From positions 62,001-126,000 of the forward strand of contig JAPYMA010000206.1 in NCBI GenBank assembly GCA_035041965.1: 64,000 bases of DNA. The letters run 5' to 3'. This document shows positions 48,340-58,446 of the stretch, in pieces. Every line of letters starts with the position of its first letter. The first letter of the stretch is position 1. The position numbers and the translations under genes were made by a program. This stretch comes from Anisakis pegreffii (taxonomy: Eukaryota; Nematoda; Chromadorea; Rhabditida; Anisakidae). The notes beneath the pieces were generated by a model, which was not told the DNA's origin, made no database searches, and saw nothing but the letters and a program-made list of their open reading frames with translations.

Positions 48340-50489
48340 ATGGCGTTGTCAACAAATTTTCCGCATAACAAGAAACGAACACTTTACGTTGGCGGTTTCG
48401 GTGAGGAAGTGGACGAGAAGGTTCTGAATGCCGGATTTCTGCCGTTCGGTGAGATCGTTGGTATATCGATACCGATGGATTATGAAACTGGAAAGCATCG
48501 AGGTTTTGGGTGAGTGTTCATTCAGTGATTATTTCTTTCATATCGCCCCCATACGTTCACCGTTCACCGTTCGATTTGATATGGAAATGCGTGAGAAGGA
48601 TTATGTAGGATGTTCGAACTTGAATAGTTTAATTTGTCGAAATTTTTTGTCGGAGGAAAACCGAGGTATATTTCATAGTACCCTAGCCGCGACTGAGCTG
48701 ACCTAGAGAACCTCCTCGGTCATGAGTTCATCATCTTAAGCTTTTCGACTTTTCGATTACTACAGATTTGTTGAATTCGAGTTGGCAGAAGATGCAGCCG
48801 CCGCCATTGACAATATGAATGATTCGGAAATGTTCGGACGGACGATACGATGTAACTTCGCGCGTCCACCGAAGGCAAATGAACGAAGTCAACGACCGGT
48901 ATGGGCTGATGACGAATGGCTCAAAACGGTATTACATATGTCATTCGAATTCAGCTTGGGGTGGTTTTGAACCTTATTGTGAAAGGGGCGATGTTGCAAG
49001 CTTCAGTGTGAACTCTGGATGAGTCTCATTAGCAGTCTTCTGCAAACAGTTACTTTTGTGAATGTTGTTCGGTAGATAATGACTAAGATATCGTTTGAGT
49101 CATGAACACTTTCTCTTATAGTATGGCACGGGTGCACATGGACAAGGCGAGGCAGTTGAAGCAGATGAGGAGGCTGGTCCATCAATTGGTGCCACAAAAC
49201 CAAAATTGCCTCGAGTATATTTCGGTATCCGAATCGGAATAAGGTAAACTGTCATTTTCCTTTCACTGAACAGTTGAAGTCTTTTAATATTCGATTCACT
49301 GTATTAGTTTTGAGCCGTTTTACATATGGTCACGTTAATCAATACGGTATTCAGACATATTTTCATGGATAGCCCCGCGATCATTCTCATCCAAAATCTT
49401 GTCTTAAGAGTGCAAAAATGTTCAATTTTAAGGTACATCGGTCGTATCGTCATTGAATTACGTTCCGATGTTGTACCGAAGACAGCCGAGAATTTTCGAC
49501 AGCTTTGCACGGGTGAAAAGGGATTTGGCTATGAAGGTGAGCGGATGCGATCCTCTTGAATTATGCCTATTCTTTATACATTTTTAGAAGGCGTACGCAG
49601 ATGATCGGTTTGAGATTTTGAACTAGTGTGGTATTTTTGAGCATAACGGAGAGTTCTGAAAGTACTGCAAAGATGTCAGCGAAAATGCATTTCTGACTTT
49701 TGCTTTATAGATTTTGATCTGTTTTTAGGTTCACATATCCATCGAATCATCCCACAGTTTATGATACAAGGAGGTGATTTCACAAGAGCTGATGGAACCG
49801 GTGGGAAGTCAATTTATGGTGCAAAATTCCCAGATGAAAACTTCAAGGTTTTTTGTTCATATTCAAGTTCTTATTCTTTTTTGTTCTCATTCAGTTGTAT
49901 CGTTATGATGGTTCAATTTTTTGAGTGGGTTTTGAAAGTAGTGGTTGGCGATCGTGTGAGAATGTGCTTGTGCTTTTAGTTGAAACACACGATGCCCGGT
50001 ACGGTTTCGATGGCAAACTGTGGCCCAGACACGAACGGTTCTCAATTTTTTATTTGCACTGAAAAGACGGAGTGGTTAGATGGAAAGCACGTTGTGTTCG
50101 GTTATGTCGTTGAGGGAATGAACGTCGTTCGACAGATTGAACAGCAAGGCACCAAGTCTGGAAAACCAATGATGCAGGCAGGTTCCCTCTTCATTTGTTT
50201 CACTCTTTGAGGTTCCGAACTTCGAAGCATTTTGAAGTTAACATGGTGGAAATTTTCTTTAATCAGTTATAAACGAATGATTAGAAACGGAAGAAGAAAA
50301 ATTTCTGTTATCTCAAATAAACAAGAGAATTCTCCTGTAATTTTTAATGAATTTCAGGTAACAATCGTTGAATGCGGTGAAATTAAACAGCAGCAGGAGA
50401 AAGCAAGCGAAGCAGTTCCGGAGCAGGAGAAAACAGACGAAGCAGTTCCGGAGCAGGAGAAAACAAGCGAAGCAGTTCCGGTGTCGTAG
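48340..50489 (+). CDS. cyn-13: nuclear RRM-cyclophilin (PPIE family peptidyl-prolyl isomerase), 335 aa
   Basis: Seven exons: 48340-48509, 48766-48928, 49122-49243, 49433-49536, 49729-49847, 49980-50177 and 50358-50489. An N-terminal RRM has RNP2 LYVGGF (15-20) and RNP1 KHRGFGFVEF (52-61). After the linker [10 protein letters not shown] comes a cyclophilin domain with the active-site residues in place: R192, F197, M198 and Q200 in [14 protein letters not shown], then SQFF, W258 and H263. It should isomerise Xaa-Pro bonds. The human homologue PPIE/CypE is a spliceosome component that also binds RNA through its RRM. The C terminus is unusual: past the normal end (VECGE) it adds about 35 residues with three 10-residue repeats of the type [10 protein letters not shown]. 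The intron after exon 6 has a GC donor (CAG|GCAGGT), because only that junction keeps the conserved frame into [10 protein letters not shown]1 follows in tandem. Confidence 0.95.
50178..50357 (+). other. GC-AG intron in the cyclophilin gene
   Basis: Exon 6 ends ATGCAG at 50177 and the intron starts GC at 50178. The nearby GT (50181) would join in phase 1 and hit a stop within four codons of exon 7, while the GC donor joins in phase 0 and reproduces the family sequence around [12 protein letters not shown] introns are a known minor class of U2 introns. Confidence 0.75.
50397..50486 (+). repeat. three tandem 30-bp coding repeats
   Basis: Three 30-base units encode [20 protein letters not shown] and [10 protein letters not shown] at the very C terminus of the cyclophilin. 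Units differ at few bases, so the expansion is fairly recent and may vary in number between individuals. Confidence 0.9.
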
Positions 50490-50689
50490 ATGAAAATGGA
50501 AAATGTTCTTTGGAAATTGACGAGAATTTCTTCTTGATTGAAAGTGTCCGAAAATGCAATTTGCGCTGATTTGTGGATTCGTTGTTTTTGATATTGTTAT
50601 GATTTGCTGTTGACTGATATTATTGTATTTATTGGTATAAGGTTGTGTTATATTGTTTAATGCATGCTTGTTATGTACACTTGTTTTGA

Positions 50690-50695
50690 AATAAA
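50690..50695 (+). terminator. poly(A) signal AATAAA of the cyclophilin gene
   Basis: AATAAA lies 201 bases after the cyclophilin stop and about 315 bases before the SF1 acceptor, so cleavage here followed by trans-splicing of the downstream gene is plausible. Confidence 0.6.
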
Positions 50696-50996
50696 ATGTG
50701 TTCGAACGCAATTCGTTCGTTTGATTTCATCTCTTGTTAAAGAGTGAGTCGTTCACATCGACTGTTTCATTATCTGTTTGTTTTGCTTCTCGATTTCTTG
50801 TGGTTTTTCCGAAGTAGGTTTGTTTCTTTTGGAGGAGAAATGTGGAATTTGATGTTCTGTGACGAAGCCATCAAAAATTACAAATTTTATTTATTATTCT
50901 GTGTTTTCGTCTCCTTGGATGATGTTCATGTTGATTTTGTGAAAACGATAGTCTGTGTTTGTATGGAGTGCGCGTATGTGGTTATTGATTGTACGT

Positions 50997-51019
50997 TGAT
51001 CTGCTGCAGATTGATAGAG
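50997..51019 (+). promoter_or_regulatory. probable trans-splice acceptor of the SF1 gene
   Basis: GATCTGCTGCAG ends at 51009, 10 bases before the ATG at 51020. If SF1 is the downstream gene of an operon, this is where the spliced leader would be added. Confidence 0.5.
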
Positions 51020-54000
51020 ATGTCGTCTCGCGGTCGTGACAAGACCGGTGGTAACACCGAACCAATGCCATTCGTTCGTAAATTTGGAGCCGCCGCAGCG
51101 GCGGCCGCAGCATCAGGTGAATCAACCGCATCGTCGGGGGCAACTGATAATAAGTCGTCAGCCATTGAGAGTGGTCAGTTTTCAGTAAATCATTTGCAGA
51201 TCCATGACGATTGCGAATGTGGAAGTCCATGGGGATATATGTTTGTTTATTTCAGTACTACCTGGGAGAAGTTAAGAGTGAAGTTACTTTCATTGTAGAA
51301 CATTTTCCGATCTATCAGAAATCATTTCTTCCGACAATATGAGGTGATTCTGGTTATTGGTTAGGCTGTTCTGGATGATATTAGACGAATATTAAATCGG
51401 CCTCATGTTGTTATCATTATCATTACCATATATCACTACATCGTGAGGTTTTCATCTCTGAAAAAGTTATCTATCATCCGACGGCAAGCACCTGAATAAT
51501 GTGGGTCGAATTCAGAGAACGGAGTGACACCCACCAAGACAGCATCGTCCACTACAGCCGTGTCGTCGACACGTTCCCGATCACGCTCGCACTCTCGATC
51601 CCACCGCAGCAGCAAACGTCACAGCGGTCGCAGATCACGTTCACGTGAGAATGGCTCCAGTAAACGCCACTCACGCGATCGACGTTCCAAAAAGAGTCGC
51701 TCTCGGGATCGTTCAGGCTCACGAAGTCATCGGAGACGATCGAAGAGTCGCGATCGAAGAAGTCGCAGTCGTAGCAGAAGGAGTAGAAGCCGCAGTCGGG
51801 ATCGTCGCAAACGCAGAGGTTAACGTTTCGACGGTATTTGTGAACGAGCGGGTGATTGAGTAGTGTTGAGTTGAGAGATTATTCCGCTTCACTTCGGATG
51901 CAGTGGTACCAAATTTGGAATTATAATTGCAATTTATCTAGAGATCATTCCAATAGTCCTACTATTAGATTGTAATGCCTCGCTGCTAATGCAAAGAGAT
52001 GAGACGAAATGTTGAGTCATAAGGATTGATTGTTTTTTAGTATTGAAAATCGATGTTTGTTTATTATTGATGGTGACCAGAGGAACAGTAATGAAATTGA
52101 TAAGAATCGATATTAGACAAGCCTAATGTTTGGGGGAGGGGGAGGGGTGAACTATTAATGTTTTTACCGATTTTGAGTAGATGAAATAAATTTTGAAAAA
52201 GCTTACAATTAGATATAATTATAGTTTAGTTTAGTATTTTTTTCTCATTTGCAGATCGTTCGTCTTCGCCAAAGCATGAACCCACTGCAGCAGAAATAGC
52301 GCAAGAAGCGCAAGGCAATGATATTGTACGTTTATATTTCTGTTGATATTCTATGAATGTTGAATCGTAGTCATTATGTGATCAGTTGGGATGATTACGG
52401 TTATTGTTAACTGTGAATGCTTTGTTTGCAGGTGGCTACTGCTCTGGCAAAACTGAAACAAGCACAGCAAGGTATATTACCGATACTGGCCAGGCCCGAC
52501 ATTGGTGAGTATTCGTTTGCAGTTTTATTTTGCAACTGATTCTATTTTCCATTTCATTTGATTGGCATCGCAAGGATTTTTTGTTTGCTTTCGCTATGAG
52601 AACGCATTGAGAGGCGGTGATTTTGATCGATGTCAAATGACAAACCGTGATGTAACGTTAGAGACCTTTTAGATTTGTTGCAAAAAATTGTTCAGATAGA
52701 GGAGGAAGGAAATGCGTTGAAGTTATTTTTTGAGTTGATCATCTGTTTTATTGGGTGTAATGTCATTTGTTCGTAAGGAATGGTCAGTCACTAGGCTGTT
52801 CGTTGTGTTTTTGGCGGATGATCAGTTATGATAAGAATAAGACGAATCGCTGACCAAACGCAAAAACACACTTTCACTATCAGACACTGTTGGTCACTGT
52901 AAATCGCGAGCACTTGTCGAGCCGTGAAATTACTGAGAAATATGGAAATTGTCGAAATTTGAGAAAAAAACTGAATTGAATGCCGTTTTGTTGTTGATTG
53001 GATGAAGTGCATTGCAGCCGAGGCAGTGGCATCAGGTGATGGCACGAACGCCGGTCATGCATCCACTGAACACACACAAAGTCCGGCTACCGACTCGGAG
53101 CATGCGGAGCGAAGAGCACGGAAGTCTCGTTGGAGTACCACGAAGTCGTTCGTTCCCGGAATGCCAACCATTTTACCGTCGAATCTAAGCGATGATCAGC
53201 GACAAGCTTATCTTCGTAAGTATTCCTCCCGGATCATTATTCACTTTTTTGAAAAGTCAAGTGCATCCAGGTATTGTGATAGCATAGCGATTATATCCCA
53301 CTGGTATTCGCACTAGAAGTGGGACTAGTTTCACAGTTGTGTTGGTGGTAAATAACACGCTAGTTCCTTGTGTCTGCCACATAATTGGCTAGGATTTGAC
53401 ACTAGATGGAATGATTTGGCATTTAAGTGTGCATCTATCGGTATATTCATTAGGTTCCTTGTATGTGTTTCGTGTGATGATGAGAGTTTTAGGTGAAGAC
53501 TACTTCGACTTTCTTATTGCTGATTACTTGTTCTTTTAGTTCAGGTCTGCGCACAAAAAAATTACAGCTATCGGAGATAGTGTACTCTAATTTTAAGATG
53601 AAATGGCACGCAGACATCTTGTCTTAGTGTTTGTTTTGGCGCAGTTCTGTACATCTTTTTGCTATCTTCATCTACAAATTACTAGTGAAAGTTCCTAATT
53701 GTAAGAGAATTTTGTAAAATGCGCCTTATTGTGCTTGTAAAGATATTCAATAGGTGATTAGTTCTTAAACTCAACAGATATGTGGTATCTGAACGATTTG
53801 ATTGAATGATAGCAGTTATGTGATGAGAGTAGGTAATAAATATGATTAAATTTTAATGAATTGTTATAGATAAGGTGAGTTTCGTTTGAATCTGTTTAAC
53901 TTAATTTGTTGATTTTTGACATTTCAATGATTGAATTATTCCATCTGTCCAATTCACACTTGCTTGCCTCTTCAAATTTCGCAAAACGTCACATTGGTAA

Positions 54001-57000
54001 CGCAGGTTTCAATTTTTATTTGTTTACATATTGATGACCTATAAATATGACTCGATCACATATAAATGTATTTATAAATTTATATATTGATTATATATTT
54101 ATATATTATATATCAATCATATTGATGAGCATTTAACAGCCATCTGTAATTTATCCAAACGTTATGTTATTTCATACTTCAACTGAAACATTTTTCAGCG
54201 TAATTCATAAAGATAATAATCTAATGCGTAATAATCTAATAATCTAATCAAATTAAAAAATAATCTAATGCGTTATTCAAATATTTTAGGAATTTTGAAG
54301 ATTTTGATAATAATCATCTTTGAGTGTTATTTGCTGTCTTATTGTGGAAGTTTTAATGGAATTTAGAAAGGCGCACTCTTGCAGGCAAAGAAGTTCTATT
54401 GGATGAATGATATGCATCAAAATTAGCATGATGAGATTAATGATGATAAGACTGCTTTCAGTAATCAACATGATATTGATGGTTGTAAGGAGTAGGGATA
54501 AAATTTATAGAATTTAAATTCAGAACCAGTGATAACCTTGTTGACGGAGTAATAATCTTTAAAAGTAACCGTAATGATTTTGTTAACAGAATATCGACTG
54601 TATAGTCGTATTCATGATAAGTTGCTGCTTCATGGGCTCACCATTATTATCCTTTTTTTCTTTATTCAAATATTTTTTTATAGATTATTTAATCAGGAAT
54701 TTAATTTTCAATAATTCTTCGATATGATATAAATAATTTCAATAATTATGAATATTTTCTAATTTTGGTTTCTGTCGATGTTAAAATGTTTAAAAATTTT
54801 TCTCATATTCAATAATAATGATAATATTGTGAATTAATTCAACGGGGTCGGGTGGCCCCAAATCCGCCCTTTTCAGTGCAATTGGAGGTCGAAGATGCAA
54901 CGCGCAAACTTCGATTGGGCGATTTCATGGGCAATCCCGATCCGGCGCTAAGGTTCTTGTCTAGTCTTGTCGCCATCTTACTGGCGTATAATCTTCTTTT
55001 AAGCAACATCCTTGTGGATATATACAACGATGCAGAGATACGGTCTGTCTCTCTGCTATTCAAGACTACGATGTGTTTGGAGATGCTGCACTCAAGAAGA
55101 CTGTGCTGCCGTCTTGTTGGACAAGTTTTGCTGATCCTTTTCGTCACCTAACACTCTTTCAGGAACGGCCATTCAATAGAGTTCATCAGCATATAATAAG
55201 GCACACGTTTGGGGAGCGTTTAGCTATTTTGCACTAGAACCCATAGCGTTTAGTAGTTGGACAGAAAATGGGATATGTTATTGACATTGGGCGATGTGTG
55301 AGAAGTGATAGTTGTTGAACAGAAACATCTTCTTGAATCGTATCTGGGCTGTATTTCACTGTTATGATAGGTTGGATGAAAATGTAGAATGCGGGTTTTG
55401 TGATAACTTATCGTTAGATGAAATTAGAAGTACACTGGTGAGTTAGCGATAACAATAATAATGATGATGATAATCGTAATACCTTTTTGTTTAGCACAGG
55501 TTGTGTGATGGTCGTGTACACATAAACACATCACCTTCTATGCAAAAATTTATAGCTAATCACGAGATGCGCCGCATAAGAGTGAATGGTGGCGCTGACA
55601 GGAGGAGGGGATGACAGCGTGCTCCCCGTCCTATATATCTATCTATCACTTCACTTGCTGCTCATCCATCGAACACTAATCCTAATCCTAATCCTAATGC
55701 GTCAATTCTTTTTAGCATTTTAGCTTGAAGCATCAGCAAGCAAGCAATGAAACAAACAAACATCAGTGTTGTATCGCAATGCACCAGCGCCTATTTTATC
55801 AGTCATCTACCCATCTGCCCACCACAAACCCCTTCTATCCAAACTAACCAATAATTTCAGCATTAGTACAAAAAAAAACGATACAAAAAGCAAACAACAA
55901 TTTCTTCTGCTCAAAAGAGTGTATTTTTGTCATAAAATAATGCCACCGAACATTTGCATGCCGTTTTCAGAAGTCCATCGCCAGAGCCGATATATGATGC
56001 TAGTGGTAAACGGTTAAATACACGTGAGATTCGTAAGCGACAAGAGTTGGAGCAGTTACGACATGAGAAAATTCAAGCGTTACTGAAACTGAATCCAACT
56101 TTCAAGCCACCGGCTGATTATAGGTTTGTGTTCCAGATGAATTTTTACGTTGTTTGTTTGTTTGTTTGTTTCTCGATTGATTTCAGCAGGAAATGGAACC
56201 GACACTGACAAATTGTGTTGTTTTTTCGTTTGAAAGAATTTCTGTTAGATTTCATTTTCGGCTAGTGAATTTTCTGAAAAGATGTTATGGCGTGAAATTT
56301 GGCTTTTAGGCCACCAATGATTCGTCTTCATGATAAAGTGTGGATTCCACAAGAGGATCACCCGGAAATCAATTTTGTTGGTTTACTGATTGGACCACGT
56401 GGTAATACGCTTAAATCACTTGAAGCTGATGTTAGTTCGTTCGTTTGTTGCATTGAATTTGTTCTTTGGATTCTTCATTCAGTCACTGATGATGTGTAGT
56501 TGTTTTTTGTTTTGAATCTTCGTTTGAATAGCATTTTTATCGAACAAACATCTTGCAATTAGTTCGAGAGTAAAACAGAAGAATCCTTTAGACTGGAGCG
56601 AAGATCATCATACGAGGTAAGGGATCCGTTAAAGAGGGGAAGTTGGGCAGACGTGAAGGTCCGATGCCCGGTGAAAATGAGCCGTTGCATGCGTATGTGA
56701 CCGGAACGGATACGACCGTGATCAAGAAAGCATGTGAAAAGGTGATTTGCGTTTTCTGATCTATCGCATTGTTTTGTTGTTTCGAATTTAATTTTGATTG
56801 GATTTTTGCTTTTTATTTTGAGGATTTTTGGATTGTTCGATTGTGTTTGCATTGCAGATCAAAGCAATCCTCAACGAAGCGCTGATGATACCGGATGGAC
56901 AAAATGAATTGCGAAAATTGCAATTGAGAGAGCTGGCACTGTTGAACGGAACGCTGAGACCTGAGGATTTGGTGAGCGGTGCGCGGTGCAGTAATTGTGG

Positions 57001-58424
57001 ATCGGATGAGCATAAAACGTACGCATCGTCTTTTGTTTTTCGTTTTATTCCTTTCCATCTTGTTTCCCAACCACCAGTTAAACGTTATCGAGCAATTCGA
57101 TTGCACTGATTGTTTGTGTTTCATGACGGAAGTTATACTGTAACAGCAAATATAAATAAGTGGTTTGACCAGTGAATTATTGTGGAGCGATACAAGTTAT
57201 TCGAGTAAATTTTTGTGGCTCTAAAGAATTCTCTAGAGCTGAAATGATCTTTTGATTTGTTTAGATGGGAATGTCCGGATGCTCCGAATGTAACGGCGAG
57301 TATTGTGTGTACGGCGTGCGGTGCAGCCGGTCATATTGCGAAAGATTGCAAGAATCCACGTCCTGGTGGCACGGGAGCGTTTGGTTTGAATGCTGGAGAT
57401 GGAGGAATGGATGATGAGGTTAGGATTATCGTTTGCAGAATGACTATTCACTGACTAACAAAACACAAAACAAAAAAAAATGCTTCTTGCAGTATTCGGC
57501 ATTGATGGAAGAGCTTGGTGAGAAACAACCAGCGAAACCGTTCAGTGGGCATGGTGGTAAGCAAGGTGGTTTCCAACACGGTGGCTATAAGGTACGTTTG
57601 TTTGTTTGTTTCATTCTTCAGCTGTTTGTGCACGCACAAATTCATAGCTCATTTTCAGTGACGTGCACTTTTCAGTTTCGACGCTTTCGAGTATTGAATC
57701 GCGGAAAAATTTTTTAGCACTTCCCTTAATGCTCATATACTGTTTCTCATGTTTTGATGAGGAAACTGTGAAAGTAAAATTTCAGCCGCGTTATTCGTTG
57801 CCAAGTGGTACTCCGATTGTACGAATCAATTTGACGAAACCGCAGCAGAATCAAGGACTAGGATATGGTAGTGTTATTCGCGTTTCTTTTCCTAGTTGCA
57901 CCGATTTTTTTTTCTTTATCCGGCTTTCCGAGATACACGTTAATCACTGTTGTCATCATTTATTTCGGTTCATTGTCGTTGCACATACATCACTGTTATC
58001 ATACCATTTCATGATATTCAGTGCCTAGACGTGATATTTTATGGTGATTCATTGAATGACAAATAACAAGAATGAAGGTTGTTAAAGAATGTTCAGGTGG
58101 TCCATCACAAGGCAGTTACGACACCGGAGTCGAGTACGGCATGAAGACCACCGAAACGGGACACTTCCTGCCACCAGCCGAATCGGGTCACTTCTTCAAT
58201 CAGCCAACTCAGCGTAATCGCTATCGAGGGGGCGGTTGGGGAGGTGCTGGCGGTGTGCCCGCACCGAGCAGCAACAGTCGATACCCGATGCCGGTGCCGC
58301 CACCCCCTCCACCGATGGCACTCGGTCTGATGCCGCCCCTCCACCGCCGCCAGCCCCAGCACCCAAAATGGATCTGTCGAGTTTACTGGCTCCACCAGCA
58401 CCACCCCCACCACCACCTGCCTGA
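51020..58424 (+). CDS. sfa-1: splicing factor 1 / branchpoint-binding protein, about 707 aa with a frame break in the last exon
   Basis: Fourteen exons: 51020-51173, 51516-51818, 52255-52325, 52432-52504, 53018-53215, 54877-54952, 55971-56123, 56310-56430, 56592-56741, 56858-57018, 57265-57418, 57493-57591, 57786-57867 and 58097 onward. Order of parts: a short Ala run, an RS domain (about residues 64-152), the U2AF65-binding ULM-like KSRW segment, the helix-hairpin region ([19 protein letters not shown]), a KH-QUA2 domain with [13 protein letters not shown] that reads the branchpoint, then two CCHC zinc knuckles (C477-C480-H485-C490 and C502-C505-H510-C515) and a Gly/Pro-rich tail. SF1 recognises the branchpoint in the early spliceosome. 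The N-terminal RS domain is known from Drosophila and Caenorhabditis SF1. Read literally, the last exon runs to 58446 in a frame giving a His/Pro-rich end. The other frame encodes the family-like end ([18 protein letters not shown], stop at 58424), so a base seems missing near 58330, or a 29-base intron is removed. Confidence 0.93.
54061..54120 (+). repeat. TATA/TTTATA AT-only low-complexity tract
   Basis: Sixty bases of nearly pure A/T with repeated TATATATT/TTTATA units inside the 1.66 kb SF1 intron 5. A second nearby tract at 54214-54273 repeats AATAATCTAATGCG-type units. Confidence 0.7.
55676..55698 (+). repeat. CCTAAT hexamer repeat
   Basis: CTAAT followed by three more CCTAAT units in SF1 intron 6. 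It resembles but is not the nematode telomere unit (TTAGGC); four short copies give no evidence of an interstitial telomere. Confidence 0.7.
58321..58349 (+). other. frame break or 29-base intron candidate in the SF1 tail
   Basis: Upstream of this stretch the SF1 reading frame is unambiguous; downstream, the family-like proline-rich end is in the frame one base earlier. Two explanations restore it. One is a C missing from the GCCCCT run. The other is removal of the 29 bases from GTCTGATGCC to CCGCCGCCAG, which has GT and AG ends and the right phase but would be an exceptionally short intron. Confidence 0.6.
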
Positions 58425-58446
58425 GCATTTGATTCTCACTGACTGA

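Noticed and set aside
55676..55698. Interstitial telomere repeat
   Set aside because: The unit is CCTAAT, not the nematode telomeric GCCTAA, and only about four copies exist.
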